DNA from: JAWKSY01 sp041402125
GTDB lineage: Bacteria; Planctomycetota; GCA-002687715; DRQF01
Length of the DNA: 64,000 nucleotides
Assembly: GCA_041402125.1 (NCBI GenBank)
Contig: JAWKSY010000009.1
Span: 1 to 64,000, forward strand
Direction: 5' to 3'
Under the pieces are notes generated by a model. It saw only the letters and a list, made by a program, of their open reading frames with translations, did no database searches and was not told the DNA's origin. This document shows positions 1 through 8,490 of this stretch, one piece after another. Each line of letters begins with the position of its first letter. The stretch's first letter is position 1. The translations under genes were made by a program, and so were the position numbers.

Positions 1-369
1 GTCGCCGACGGTGCCGACGCCGCCCGCGAGCAGCTCGCGGGCCGCGTCGCGTGCCGCCTCGAGGAGGCGCTCCTCGTCGTCGCGCGCGGCGGCGATGACG
101 CGCGGCGTCACGTGCTCGTCGATCCAGGACAGGAATCCCGACGCCGGGGGCGCCCCCTTGAGGAAGCCGCAGGCGAGATGGGCGTGCGCGTCGACGAAGG
201 CGGGCATCAGCGCGGCCTCGCCGAGATCGCGCGCGCCCGCCGGCGCCGCCCCGCGGCCGAGCTCGGCGATGCGTCCCTCGCGGACGCGGATGAAGCCCGG
301 CCCGAAGGGAGCGGCGCTCACCGGCACGATCCAGCGCGCCGCGAGGACGAGATCCTCTCGCTCGGTCAC
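1..369 (-). CDS. amidohydrolase family protein, N-terminal part (cut by window edge)
   Basis: The 123 visible codons form the N-terminus of a metal-dependent amidohydrolase (TrzA/ATZ or deaminase type). A beta-rich start leads into ALMPAFVDAHAHL, where the HxH pair would bind the metal, followed by a GFLKG stretch and a segment resembling cytosine, S-adenosylhomocysteine or aminodeoxyfutalosine deaminases. The GTG start overlaps the mgtE stop by four bases (GTGA), so the two are probably translationally coupled. The rest of the protein lies left of the window, so the substrate cannot be told; a menaquinone-pathway (futalosine) deaminase is one option. Confidence 0.72.
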   Translation of the reverse strand, partial: MTEREDLVLAARWIVPVSAAPFGPGFIRVREGRIAELGRGAAPAGARDLGEAALMPAFVDAHAHLACGFLKGAPPASGFLSWIDEHVTPRVIAAARDDEERLLEAARDAARELLAGGVGTVGD

Positions 370-1730
370 GTCGTGCCCATGACGCCGAAGGCGGTGACGA
401 GGCCGAGGTAGACCGCGCAGCCGATGACGTCGATCGAGACGGTGATGAAGGGCCCGGCCGAGATGGCGGGGTCGATGTCGAGCCGGTGGCAGACGCTCGG
501 CACGCTCGTGCCGAGGATGGCGGAGATGCCCGCGAGCGCGACGATGCTGACGAGGACCGCGCTCGCGATGCGCCGCGGATCCTCGTCGCCGATCAGGTAG
601 GCCGCGGTGGCCCCGCACACCGCGACGGCGAGTCCGACGAGGAAGCCGACCGCGAGCTCGTCGAGGATGACCCGCGGGATCTCGTGCGCCTCGATCTCCC
701 CGGTGGCGAAGCCGCGCACCATCACGGCGGACGACTGCGTCGCGATGTTGCCGCCGAGCATGACGATCATCGGGAGGAAGTAGGTGATCTGTCCGACCTC
801 CTCGAGGCCGAAGGCGCGGAGGACGAGGGCGCTGCCGAAGCCGCCGAAGACCGAGACGACGAGATAGGGAAGACGCTTCCGGACGCGCCCGAGGATGCTG
901 TCGCGCGTCGGGCGGATGTCTCCCGAGCCGGCCATGCGGAAGACGTCCTCGCTCGCCTCCTCCTGACCGGCGGTCAGGACGTCGTCGACGGTGACGACGC
1001 CGACGAGATCGTGGAAGCGATCCACGACCGGGATCGAGGAGAGGTGGTAGGTCTCCATGACCCGGTAGATCTCCTCGCGGTCCGCGTCCACGTCGACGTG
1101 GACGACGTCCGTCCGCATCAGGCTCCGGACCTCGTCGAGGTTGTCGGCGAGGATGAGCTCCCGGGCGGAGAAGACCCCGAGGAGGCGCTGCCCCGCGGTC
1201 ACGAAGATGTTGTCGATCGACTCGATGCGCTCGCGCGCGCGGATGAGGTCCTTGACCTGCTGGACCGTCCACTCCTGCGGCACCGAGAGCAGGTCGGGAG
1301 TCATCAGGCCGCCCGCCGAGTCGGCGGCGTAGCGTCCGAGGTGGCGGATCTTCTCCGCCGCCTCCCCGTCGATGCTCGCCAGCAGCCGGTCCCGCTCGGC
1401 CTCGTCGAGGTTCTCGATGAGGTCGGCCGCGTCGTCGGGCGCGAGCCGGGTCACGATGTCCGCGAGCCGGTCGTCGCCGGCGAGTCGCTCGAGGTACCAG
1501 GCCTGGATCGACTCGTCCGCCTCGTCGAGCAGCTCGGCCTGGGCCTCGGCGGGCAGGCACTCGAACACGGTGTGGCGCTCGGCCGGCTCGAAGTCGTCGA
1601 GGGCGTCGGCGACGGCGATGATGTCCTCGAGGGCGAGCTCCCGGAGGCGCGAGCGATCGGCGGCGGGATCCGCGACGGCGCGGGCCAGCTCGGATCTCAG
1701 GCGCTCGAGATGGGGGTCGCGGTCGGGCAT
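366..1730 (-). CDS. mgtE: magnesium transporter MgtE
   Basis: At 454 residues this has normal MgtE length. The order is an acidic helical MgtE_N superhelix (about 35-135), two CBS domains (about 140-255) that sense cytosolic Mg2+, and a C-terminal block of five membrane helices (about 285-450). The pore motif GGNIATQSSAVMVRG and the acidic GPFITVSIDVIG in the last helix, which holds the family's selectivity aspartate, are both present. The protein should be an inner-membrane, homodimeric Mg2+ channel closed by Mg2+ binding to the cytosolic domains. It is the first gene of a unit with the overlapping amidohydrolase and has a recognisable upstream promoter. Confidence 0.96.
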   Translation of the reverse strand: MPDRDPHLERLRSELARAVADPAADRSRLRELALEDIIAVADALDDFEPAERHTVFECLPAEAQAELLDEADESIQAWYLERLAGDDRLADIVTRLAPDDAADLIENLDEAERDRLLASIDGEAAEKIRHLGRYAADSAGGLMTPDLLSVPQEWTVQQVKDLIRARERIESIDNIFVTAGQRLLGVFSARELILADNLDEVRSLMRTDVVHVDVDADREEIYRVMETYHLSSIPVVDRFHDLVGVVTVDDVLTAGQEEASEDVFRMAGSGDIRPTRDSILGRVRKRLPYLVVSVFGGFGSALVLRAFGLEEVGQITYFLPMIVMLGGNIATQSSAVMVRGFATGEIEAHEIPRVILDELAVGFLVGLAVAVCGATAAYLIGDEDPRRIASAVLVSIVALAGISAILGTSVPSVCHRLDIDPAISAGPFITVSIDVIGCAVYLGLVTAFGVMGTT

Positions 1731-1757
1731 CGTGTCTCTATCTCTTTGCTTCGAGGA

Positions 1758-1786
1758 ATCTTAGAGACCGCGGCCGCTCCCGACAA
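1758..1786 (-). promoter_or_regulatory. sigma-70-type promoter of mgtE
   Basis: On the minus strand TTGTCG (4/6 to the -35 consensus) is separated by exactly 17 bp from TAAGAT (5/6 to the -10). Transcription would start about 20-25 nt upstream of the mgtE ATG. No long leader is present, so an M-box Mg2+ riboswitch is excluded. Confidence 0.6.
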
Positions 1787-2061
1787 CGCCCCGGGGGCCT
1801 TCCCGCCGCCCCGACCGGAAAAGCACCGGCACCGAGGACTTCGCTAAGCGTCTGTTGGTCGGGGCCTTGCGCCCCGGGGGGGCCCCGGGGGGCGGGTCCG
1901 GGGCCCGCCCGGGGGCTGGCACCGCCGCCAATCGGGCCGTATGAGAAGGGTCCCGCGGCGCGGGCCGGGGCGGCATCGCCCCCCCGGCTTTCTCCCTCCC
2001 GGCGCCGTGGTCATCCGGATCCCCGACCTCGGCCGGGGATCCGAGAACCGGAACTTGTGAA
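1787..2061. other. divergent intergenic region with very G/C-rich low complexity
   Basis: With the mgtE promoter this makes a 331-base gap holding no convincing gene. Positions 1862-1925 contain runs of up to eight G and several potential hairpins, including a seven-base stem GGGCGGG/CCCGCCC. TATGAG at 1940-1945 is a weak -10 candidate for the rightward gene. Nothing else was identified. Confidence 0.5.
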
Positions 2062-3222
2062 ATGTTGGCAAACCAGACGGATCAGGGCGGCGAAGGAGAG
2101 CGGACGCGCGGCGGATCGCGACGTCTCCGCGGTCTCTTCGCGATCTGCGACGAGCTCGATCGCAGCGCCGAACACTTCGACGACGAGGGCGGAGGCCCGT
2201 CGGCGGGCCGCCTGCGGGCCCGGCGCGCGCGACTCCGGCGCGACTTCCTCCGCCTGGCCGCGGGACCGATCCCGGCCCCCCTGGCGCGGGCGGCGCGGGG
2301 CGAGGAGACCCTCGAGCTCGATCCCGAGGAACGCCTCCTCGCGATGCTCCTCCTGAATCGCCGCATCCGCGACGGCGAGGTCGGGATCAGCGGGCGCGAC
2401 CTCCTGTGGATCGCCCACGACAACGCCTTCGACGTGCTCGCCGCCCTCCCGCGGCTCGAGCCCGGAGGGACCCTCTTCCGCCGCGGTCTGATCCAGAGCT
2501 GGGTCGGCGACGCCGGCCCCGAGGCCGACGGACTCGATCGCTACGTGTCCTTCTCGGCCGAGGCCTGGGAGCGCCTGACGGGCGCGGAGGGGGAACCGAC
2601 GGAGGAGGAGATCTTCCCCTTCGTCGACGACGCGGACTTCTTCCTCGCGGTCCGGGACCTGGTGGTCGCCCATCAGCGCCGGGCGGCGCGACTCTTCGCG
2701 GAGGGGGTCTGGCGCGAGATCCACGGCGAGCCCGAGGAGACGCCGACCGAGCTCGAGGAGGAGATCGAGCGGATCCGCGGCGAGATCGCGGCGCGGTTCG
2801 AGCTGACGCCGGAGGGCGGCGACCTGGCGCTCGTGGCCTTCAAGCGCGACCTCGCGCTGGGCGGACCGGAGCTTCTCGTCGTCGCCGCCCTGCTCGTCCA
2901 GGAGGCGCTCGTCGGCGATCCCGCGCTCCCGGCGCTGGATCTCGTCCGGCTCGTGAGCGGCTCCGAGCGCGAGCTGCTGCGCAAGCGCGCCCTCCTCTCC
3001 TCGCGGAACCCGCTCCTGGCGGGGGGCACCCTCGAGCTCGAGGACGGCCCGGCCGCGAAGTGCCTCACCGGAACGGCCTGGCTCGCGGACTGGGTCGTGG
3101 AGCGCCTGCTCGACGCCCGCTTCCCCGATGCCGGCCGCATCGCGTCCGACGAGAAGATCGAGTTCCACCGCTACCTCTCGCGCCTCGACGACAGCGAGGA
3201 CTTCTACCGCAAGCTCGACTGA
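2062..3222 (+). CDS. conserved hypothetical protein (386 aa)
   Basis: Function not recognised. The protein is acidic, helical, without signal peptide or membrane segment, so probably cytoplasmic. Segments such as PEERLLAMLLLNRRIRDGEVGI and, after residue 240, FELTPEGGDLALVAFKRDL recall the helical/winged-helix N-terminal regions seen before AAA+ ATPase modules, but no Walker motif follows. The C-terminus ends in ...DDSEDFYRKLD. The start is the first in-frame ATG after the G-rich gap; a clear Shine-Dalgarno sequence is lacking, so the start is uncertain. It lies 85 bp upstream of the TPR gene on the same strand. Confidence 0.65.
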   Translation: MLANQTDQGGEGERTRGGSRRLRGLFAICDELDRSAEHFDDEGGGPSAGRLRARRARLRRDFLRLAAGPIPAPLARAARGEETLELDPEERLLAMLLLNRRIRDGEVGISGRDLLWIAHDNAFDVLAALPRLEPGGTLFRRGLIQSWVGDAGPEADGLDRYVSFSAEAWERLTGAEGEPTEEEIFPFVDDADFFLAVRDLVVAHQRRAARLFAEGVWREIHGEPEETPTELEEEIERIRGEIAARFELTPEGGDLALVAFKRDLALGGPELLVVAALLVQEALVGDPALPALDLVRLVSGSERELLRKRALLSSRNPLLAGGTLELEDGPAAKCLTGTAWLADWVVERLLDARFPDAGRIASDEKIEFHRYLSRLDDSEDFYRKLD

Positions 3223-3307
3223 GATCCGCGGCTCCGGGCCGGGCGCGGCGGGAATTCTCGGTCGCGGGACGAGGGGCATTCGGGCGGCGGAATGATAAGC
3301 TCCGCCC

Positions 3308-3982
3308 ATGCCCATCGATCCGAACAAGGACGCGAAGTCCAGGGCGCTCTACGAGAAGATCCGCGGCGAGCTCTCGCCGGTGATCGACCGGGGCGTCTAC
3401 GAGGAAATGGTCGAGCGCTTCGACGACGCGGGCGACGTCCCGCGCGCGGTGGCGGCGGCCCGCAAGGTCGTCGAGATGGCGCCCGACTCCGTCGACGCTC
3501 ACTTCCGCCTCGCGACGCTGCTGCTCAAGAACGAGCAGTGGCGCGACGGCGGCCGCGAGCTCGAGGTCTGCGCCGACCTCGACACCGTCGAGCTCGCGAG
3601 CCGGCACTGGTCGCGCAACGGCCTGTACTACATCGCCTACGCGTTGTTCAACATCGGGAGCTTCAAGGAGGCCTCCGAGGCCTTCCGCGGGGCGCAGAAC
3701 CTGATCGACACCTGGGGCGACCCCTACATCCTGAAGCGCTTCCACTGGCACCAGGGGATGTCGCTCCACCTGCAGGGCCTCTACCTCGACGCGGCGGAGG
3801 CCTACCGGCGCGCGATGGTCGCCCCCGGCCCCGGCGACAGCTGCGCCGAGGACGAGATGGACGAGGACATCGTCGAGACGGCGCAGGACATGAACGACGA
3901 GATCGAGCCCTACATGGAGCTCGCGCAGCAGGGCAAGTCGATCGACCCCCAGGAACTCGTCGTCCGCCCGGCCTTTCTCTGA
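3308..3982 (+). CDS. TPR-repeat protein
   Basis: The 224-residue soluble protein shows tetratricopeptide-like helix pairs: VPRAVAAARKVVEMAPDSVDAHFRLATLLLKNEQW (about 40-75), GLYYIAYALFNIGSFKEASEAFRGA (about 105-130) and HWHQGMSLHLQGLYLDAAEAYRRA (about 142-165). The tail is acidic and ends in VVRPAFL. No enzymatic motif is present, so a protein-protein scaffold role is the most that can be said. The mannosyltransferase-like gene begins 12 bp after its stop, suggesting co-transcription. An AT-rich TGATAA lies 9 nt before the ATG, so the message may be nearly leaderless. Confidence 0.75.
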   Translation: MPIDPNKDAKSRALYEKIRGELSPVIDRGVYEEMVERFDDAGDVPRAVAAARKVVEMAPDSVDAHFRLATLLLKNEQWRDGGRELEVCADLDTVELASRHWSRNGLYYIAYALFNIGSFKEASEAFRGAQNLIDTWGDPYILKRFHWHQGMSLHLQGLYLDAAEAYRRAMVAPGPGDSCAEDEMDEDIVETAQDMNDEIEPYMELAQQGKSIDPQELVVRPAFL

Positions 3983-3994
3983 GAGCGCCGCGCG

Positions 3995-5080
3995 GTGCGC
4001 GTCCTCCTCCTCGAACCCTACGACGGCGGATCGCACCGGCGCTTCCTCGACGAGCTCACGCGCGAGCTCGATCTCGACGTCCTGCGACTCTCGCGTCCGG
4101 CGCGGGCCTGGAAGTGGCGGATGCGCTTCGCGGCCCCGGACTTCGCGGCGCGTCTCCGCGCGCTCCGGGCGGCCGATCGGCGCTTCGATCTCGTGATCGC
4201 GTCGACCTTCCTCGACCTCGCGGCCTTCCGGGCGCTGGCGCCGGCGGAGATCGCGCGGCGACCGCATCTCCTCTACTTCCACGAGAACCAGTTCGCCTAC
4301 CCCGCCCAGCGCGAGGACGAGCGCGACCTCCACTTCGGGGTCACCAACTTCCAGTCGGCGCTCGCGGCGGAGCGCTGCCTCTTCAACTCGCGGCACAACC
4401 TCGAGAGCTTCCTCGACGCCGCCGCGGACCTCGCGCGCCGCGCCCCGGACATGGACCTGACGTCGCTCGTCCCCGACGTCCGCTCCCGCTCCGCCGTGCT
4501 GCCGGTTCCCCTCGACCTGCGCGCCGAGCCGCCCTGCGCCGCTCCCCGGCCGGCCGGCCCGCCGCTCGTGCTCTGGAATCACCGCTGGGAGCACGACAAG
4601 GACCCGGAGGCCTTCTTCCGCGTCGTCGAGACCGTCGCCGCGCGAGGACTCGACTTCGAGGTCGCGGTCGCCGGCGAGAGCTTCGCGCGCCGACCCGCGG
4701 TCTTCGACGAGGCTCCGGCCCGGCTCGGAGCCCGCCTCGTCCACCACGGCTTCCTTCCGTCCCGGGCCGACTACCTCTCGCTGCTCCGCCGGAGCGCGCT
4801 CTGCGTGTCGACGGCGCGACACGAGTTCCAGGGCCTGGCCGTGCTCGAGGCGGCGGCGCAGGGGGCCCATCTCCTCCTCCCGGATCGCCTCTCCTACCCC
4901 GAGCTCTTCCCCGATCTCGCGCGCTACCGCGACGAGGAAGATCTCCTCTCTCGCCTGGCGGCCTTCGTCGCCGCCCCGCCGCCGGTCGATCCCGACCTCG
5001 TGGCCCGGGCGATCGACTTCTCCTGGGAGCGCCTCGCCCCCCGTTGGAGAGAGGAACTCGAGGCCCTCGCCGCGAGTTGA
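3995..5080 (+). CDS. tRNA-queuosine alpha-mannosyltransferase (QTMAN/GTDC1-like) glycosyltransferase
   Basis: The N-terminus MRVLLLEPYDGGSHRRFL, followed by WKWRMR, LLYFHENQFAYP, a downstream ERD and FNSRHNLESFL, matches the domain of human GTDC1, identified as the enzyme adding mannose to queuosine of tRNA-Asp. The C-terminal half (about 190-360) is a GT4-type GT-B fold with NHRWEHDKDPEAFF and the donor-binding stretch ARHEFQGLAVLEAAAQG. Length (361 aa) fits a compact bacterial homologue. The GTG start follows the TPR gene by 12 bp. The family assignment is strong; the substrate in this bacterium is inferred, and no queuosine synthesis gene is visible nearby. Confidence 0.83.
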   Translation: MRVLLLEPYDGGSHRRFLDELTRELDLDVLRLSRPARAWKWRMRFAAPDFAARLRALRAADRRFDLVIASTFLDLAAFRALAPAEIARRPHLLYFHENQFAYPAQREDERDLHFGVTNFQSALAAERCLFNSRHNLESFLDAAADLARRAPDMDLTSLVPDVRSRSAVLPVPLDLRAEPPCAAPRPAGPPLVLWNHRWEHDKDPEAFFRVVETVAARGLDFEVAVAGESFARRPAVFDEAPARLGARLVHHGFLPSRADYLSLLRRSALCVSTARHEFQGLAVLEAAAQGAHLLLPDRLSYPELFPDLARYRDEEDLLSRLAAFVAAPPPVDPDLVARAIDFSWERLAPRWREELEALAAS

Positions 5081-5121
5081 TGTCGACGAAAGGCGCGCGC
5101 CCGCCGGGGCTTCCGCGCGAA

Positions 5122-5150
5122 TTGGCGGCTCCGGGGGCCGGGGTTAGAAT
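5122..5150 (+). promoter_or_regulatory. sigma-70-type promoter, probably leaderless, of the LeuA-family gene
   Basis: TTGGCG and TAGAAT are separated by 17 bp. Only six bases separate the -10 from the ATG at 5157, so transcription should begin at or next to the start codon. Confidence 0.6.
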
Positions 5151-5156
5151 CGCCGC

Positions 5157-6395
5157 ATGGCTGACGCACACGACGACCTGATCTACGACTGGAACGTCGA
5201 ACGCGAGGACTGGCGGCCGTCCCGGCCCGTCACCTTCGACGACGAGACGCTCCGCGACGGACTCCAGAACCCTTCGGTCCGCAACCCCTCGCTGGACGAG
5301 AAGCAGGAGCTCATCCGGCTCATGGACCGCCTGGGGATCCAGACGGTCAACGTCGGCCTTCCCGGCGCCGGCCCGCGGCACTACCAGGACTGCCTCGCGC
5401 TCGTGCGGACGATGCTCGAGGAGAAGCTGAGCATCCGGCCCAACGTCGCCTGCCGCACCGTCGTCTCCGACATCTCGCCGGTGCGCGACTTCATGGACGA
5501 GACGGGCATCCCCGTGCTCGCCAACTGCTTCATCGGCTCCTCTCCGATCCGGCTCTTCACCGAGGACTGGACCTTCGAGACCGTCCTCGGCCACGTCGAG
5601 ACCTCGCTGAAGTGGGCCGCGGATCACGAGGTCCCCTTCGCCCTGGTCACCGAGGACACGACCCGCAGCCGACCCGACCAGATCCGGAAGCTCTACGAGC
5701 GCGCGATCGAGCTCGGCGCGGAGCGCCTCGTCGTTTGCGACACCTGCGGCCACGCCACGCCCGAGGGCACCTACCGTCTCGTGCGCTTCATCCGCGAGAT
5801 CGTCGAGGAGTCCGGCCGCGACGTGAAGATCGACTGGCACGGCCATCGCGACCGCGGCCTCGGCGAGGCGAACTGCATCGCCGCGGTGAAGGCCGGCGCC
5901 GACCAGATCCACGGCGCCGCGCTCGGCATCGGCGAGCGCGCCGGCAACGCGGCGATGGATCTCATCCTCGTCAACTTCAAGCTGCTGGGCTGGATCGACA
6001 ACGATCTCTCCGCGCTCGCGGAGTACTGCCGCAAGGCGTCCGAGTACCTCGGCGTGCCGATCCCGAACAACTACCCCGTGGTCGGTCACGACGCCTTCCT
6101 CACCGGGACGGGCGTCCACGCCGCCGCCGTGGTGAAGGCGCTGCGCAAGAACGACGCCTGGCTCGCGGACCGCGTCTACTCCGGCGTGCCCGCGGGCGAC
6201 TTCGGACTCGAGCAGCAGATCGGCATCGGCCCCATGTCGGGCAAGTCGAACGTCCTCTTCTGGCTCGAGCGCCACGGCTTCCCGACCGATCGTCCGGCCC
6301 TGATCGACGCGATCTTCGAGCGCGCCAAGCAGTCGAACTCGCTGCTGAGCGACGCCGACATCGAGAGCGTGGTGAAGGCGGAGCTCGCCGGCTGA
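5157..6395 (+). CDS. LeuA/HMGL family acyltransferase (2-isopropylmalate synthase homologue)
   Basis: This 412-residue protein is a TIM-barrel DRE-type enzyme condensing an acyl-CoA with a 2-oxo acid. Near the N-terminus FDDETLRDGLQNPSV carries the RDG(L)Q catalytic signature. DWHGHRDRGLGEAN is the metal-binding HxH strand, and GIGERAGNAAMDLIL is the typical GxGERxGN loop. The C-terminus continues as a helical communication-like region (VGHDAFLTGTGVHAAAVVKAL). The LeuA C-terminal allosteric leucine-binding domain appears absent, since the protein is about 100 residues shorter than full LeuA. Substrate could be 2-oxoisovalerate, pyruvate (citramalate) or another oxo acid. No other leucine gene is adjacent. 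Confidence 0.85.
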   Translation: MADAHDDLIYDWNVEREDWRPSRPVTFDDETLRDGLQNPSVRNPSLDEKQELIRLMDRLGIQTVNVGLPGAGPRHYQDCLALVRTMLEEKLSIRPNVACRTVVSDISPVRDFMDETGIPVLANCFIGSSPIRLFTEDWTFETVLGHVETSLKWAADHEVPFALVTEDTTRSRPDQIRKLYERAIELGAERLVVCDTCGHATPEGTYRLVRFIREIVEESGRDVKIDWHGHRDRGLGEANCIAAVKAGADQIHGAALGIGERAGNAAMDLILVNFKLLGWIDNDLSALAEYCRKASEYLGVPIPNNYPVVGHDAFLTGTGVHAAAVVKALRKNDAWLADRVYSGVPAGDFGLEQQIGIGPMSGKSNVLFWLERHGFPTDRPALIDAIFERAKQSNSLLSDADIESVVKAELAG

Positions 6396-6411
6396 CCGGG
6401 CGCGGCGCGGG

Positions 6412-6768
6412 TCAGTTCCGCGCCGCCTTGTCGGCCGCGAAGGCCTCGCGTTCGAAGCGGTTGTCGCGGTAGGCGTTCCCGCCGCGCCCGCGCGCCGCGA
6501 GGCTCGCCGCGAAGTAGGCGGGCAGGAAGAAGGGTCCCCACCGCTCGTACTGCCGCACGTGGACGCGCTCGTGACGACGGGTGCGTTCGAGCGTCGCCGC
6601 GTCGCGACCGAGGACCACGTGCCCCAAGGTGATGGCGGCGGCGCCGCCGGGCAGGGGCACGAGCCGCCGGAGACCCCAGCTCACCCCGCCCCCGTGCACC
6701 TCGAGGACGCCCGCGACCACGCGGGCGCCGCCCCCGCGGCCCAGCCGGGCCGCGATCGCGAGCAGCAA
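6412..6768 (-). CDS. small membrane-associated protein with HExxH motif
   Basis: The predicted protein has a hydrophobic start, a short beta-rich middle (LEVHGGGVSWGL, AITLGHVVLGRD), then TRRHERVHVRQYERWGPFFLPAYFAASL and a polar tail YRDNRFEREAF. HERVH fits the HExxH zinc-metallopeptidase signature, but no peptidase family is recognised. The start is uncertain: TTG at 6768 gives 118 residues, while the frame stays open to a CTG at 6828 that overlaps the upstream stop (CTGA) and would add a plausible helix including AAPNTLLG. It forms a minus-strand pair with the small exported protein. Confidence 0.68.
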   Translation of the reverse strand: MLLAIAARLGRGGGARVVAGVLEVHGGGVSWGLRRLVPLPGGAAAITLGHVVLGRDAATLERTRRHERVHVRQYERWGPFFLPAYFAASLAARGRGGNAYRDNRFEREAFAADKAARN

Positions 6769-6824
6769 TCCGAGGAGCGTGTTCGGCGCGGCCCAGAGGT
6801 AGGCCGCGCCCCGGACGAAGGCGC

Positions 6825-7043
6825 TCAGCGGGTGCGGCGCGCCCGGCGGAGACGCGCGACGGCGAGGACCGCGAGCCCGAGCAGGGCGAGGCCGGCGACC
6901 GCCGGAAGGGCGTGATCCAGGGCGGCGTGCGCGAGACCGCTGCCCTCCTCGACCGCGCCGTGTCCGTCGTGGGCGAAGGTGATCGCCGGAGCGACCGCGA
7001 CGAGAGCGAGGGCGGCGGCGAGGCGGAGGGCGAGTCTGCGCAT
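6825..7043 (-). CDS. small exported or membrane protein with HDGHG motif
   Basis: A 72-residue protein with a signal peptide (MRRLALRLAAALALVAVAPAITFA), a short His/Asp-rich mature start HDGHG, and a C-terminal membrane helix (LPAVAGLALLGLAVLAVARL) followed by an Arg-rich stop-transfer. The HDGHG cluster could bind Cu, Ni or Zn, as in small metal-handling proteins, but this is inference. A GGGAGAA ribosome binding site precedes the ATG and a TATGAT box lies upstream. Its stop touches the possible CTG start of the HExxH gene. Confidence 0.6.
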   Translation of the reverse strand: MRRLALRLAAALALVAVAPAITFAHDGHGAVEEGSGLAHAALDHALPAVAGLALLGLAVLAVARLRRARRTR

Positions 7044-7089
7044 GGTCGGTTCTCCCGGGAACGAGCGCGGTCCGGCGCCGCGTCCGACG

Positions 7090-7095
7090 ATCATA
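7090..7095 (-). promoter_or_regulatory. -10 box of the small exported protein gene
   Basis: TATGAT (5/6 to consensus) on the minus strand, about 47 bp upstream of the ATG. No good -35 hexamer was seen. Confidence 0.42.
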
Positions 7096-7189
7096 GGCGA
7101 CCGCCGGGGCGATCCCAGGGGCGAGCCGGAGTCCGGGACCTCACCCCCTCCCGCGTGAGTCCGCCGGGCGGGGCCCGCGGGGCGGCGGC

Positions 7190-7813
7190 TCAGTCGAAGA
7201 CTCCCGGTCGCGTCGCGACGCGCGAGGTCCCGAACCGGAACAGGACCACGCCCGTGGTCGCCCAGCCCGCGAAACGCAGCCCCTCGAGCGCACCCGCGTG
7301 CTCCCCGCCGAGAAGGAGGACTCTCCAGATCCCCGCCGGGGTCAGCCCTTCCTCCGGGGCGACGGCGACGAGGAAGAAGAGCGGCCGCGACGCGAGGTGG
7401 GCCCCCCACCAGGCCGCGAGGACGATCGGCAGGCCACGGGCGCCGCCCCCGCGCCAGAGGCGGAACCACAACTCGCGCACCGCGAGGAAGGGGACGAGGA
7501 GGTTCGCGACGGGGACGAACCACCCCAGGAAATGGGCCCGGGGCGACCAGCGGGCGGCGCGCAATCCGTCGGCCCGAAGCCGGCTCTCGAGGGCGGCGAA
7601 GAAGGCGGCCATCGCCGGAACGCGGAGCAGGTCGGAGACGAGGCACACGGTGGCGAAACGGTCGCGCCAGGGAAACCAGGTGTCCCAGTCGCCGCTCACC
7701 TCCGCCCAGCGATCCAGGGTGCGCCAGACGACATCGCCGAGCATCGCTCCCGTCAGGGAATAGAGGGCGATCAGATAGGCGGCGCGCACCGCGAACCAGC
7801 TCGCCGGACGCAT
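7190..7813 (-). CDS. DUF4328-type membrane protein, paralogue 4 of 4
   Basis: A 207-residue integral membrane protein with about five hydrophobic segments. The core RAHFLGWFVPVANLLVPF followed by LAVRELWFRL matches the DUF4328 signature (W-F-x-P-x-x-N-L-x-x-P-F then x-V-R-E-x-W). The ATG shares one base with the stop of the preceding paralogue (TGATG). Function is unknown for the family. It is the last gene of the run, and the most divergent of the four (AVRELWFRL instead of VLRE-W--L). Confidence 0.78.
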   Translation of the reverse strand: MRPASWFAVRAAYLIALYSLTGAMLGDVVWRTLDRWAEVSGDWDTWFPWRDRFATVCLVSDLLRVPAMAAFFAALESRLRADGLRAARWSPRAHFLGWFVPVANLLVPFLAVRELWFRLWRGGGARGLPIVLAAWWGAHLASRPLFFLVAVAPEEGLTPAGIWRVLLLGGEHAGALEGLRFAGWATTGVVLFRFGTSRVATRPGVFD

Positions 7814-8490
7814 CAATCGAAGACCTCGATCTCCGTCGTGCCCGGCGGCGTGGCCGCGAAGAGCCAGAGCGTCCCCATGAAGGCCACGCCGCCGATGCCG
7901 CGGACGAGGAGCGCGGAGATCGCGAGGGCCTCGAACCCGGCCGCGCCCGGGTTCGTCTCGAGGAGGAACGCCGCGAGGGGCCCGAAGTCGAGCACGGGGG
8001 AGATGACCCAGGCCACGAACCAGATCATCAGAGTTCGGGGCGCGCGACTCCGTCCGAATCCGCCGCTGACGAGGTGGTCCCACATCTCGCGGAGGACGAG
8101 GAAGGGGATGACGAGGTTGGCGATGGGGATGAACCAGCCTCCCGCCGCCCAGCCCGGGGACCAGCGCCAGGCCCGGCGGCTGCCGGACGAACGCGAGTGC
8201 AGCCAGAGCGAGACGCGGTAGAGGAAGACGGCGGACATGATCCCGGCACCGAGCTGGACGAGGAAGGTCAGGCCGCCGAGAACGAGCCGGATGTTCGCGA
8301 GCCGCCGGTAGTCCTCCATCGTCCCGCCCGTTCCGGTCCTCAGGAGGATCGCGCTCGCGACCTCGCCCAGGAGGACGAGCCCCACGAGAACGATCGCGAC
8401 CAGGGCGAGAGCGCGGGGTCGCGCGACGGGGCGACGGCTCCGCCCCGGCCGGCGGGATGCGACGCGCGGCCGGCCGGTTTCATCGGACAT
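7813..8490 (-). CDS. DUF4328-type membrane protein, paralogue 3 of 4
   Basis: A 225-residue membrane protein: a basic N-terminal tail (about 1-25, rich in Arg), first helix ALALVAIVLVGLVLLGEVAS, and the family core GWFIPIANLVIPF followed by LVLREMWDHL. Two or three helices follow, and it ends in TEIEVFD, a tail motif shared with paralogue 1 (SEVFA) and paralogue 4 (PGVFD). It overlaps the upstream paralogue by 11 bases, a sign of translational coupling. Function unknown. Confidence 0.78.
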   Translation of the reverse strand: MSDETGRPRVASRRPGRSRRPVARPRALALVAIVLVGLVLLGEVASAILLRTGTGGTMEDYRRLANIRLVLGGLTFLVQLGAGIMSAVFLYRVSLWLHSRSSGSRRAWRWSPGWAAGGWFIPIANLVIPFLVLREMWDHLVSGGFGRSRAPRTLMIWFVAWVISPVLDFGPLAAFLLETNPGAAGFEALAISALLVRGIGGVAFMGTLWLFAATPPGTTEIEVFD

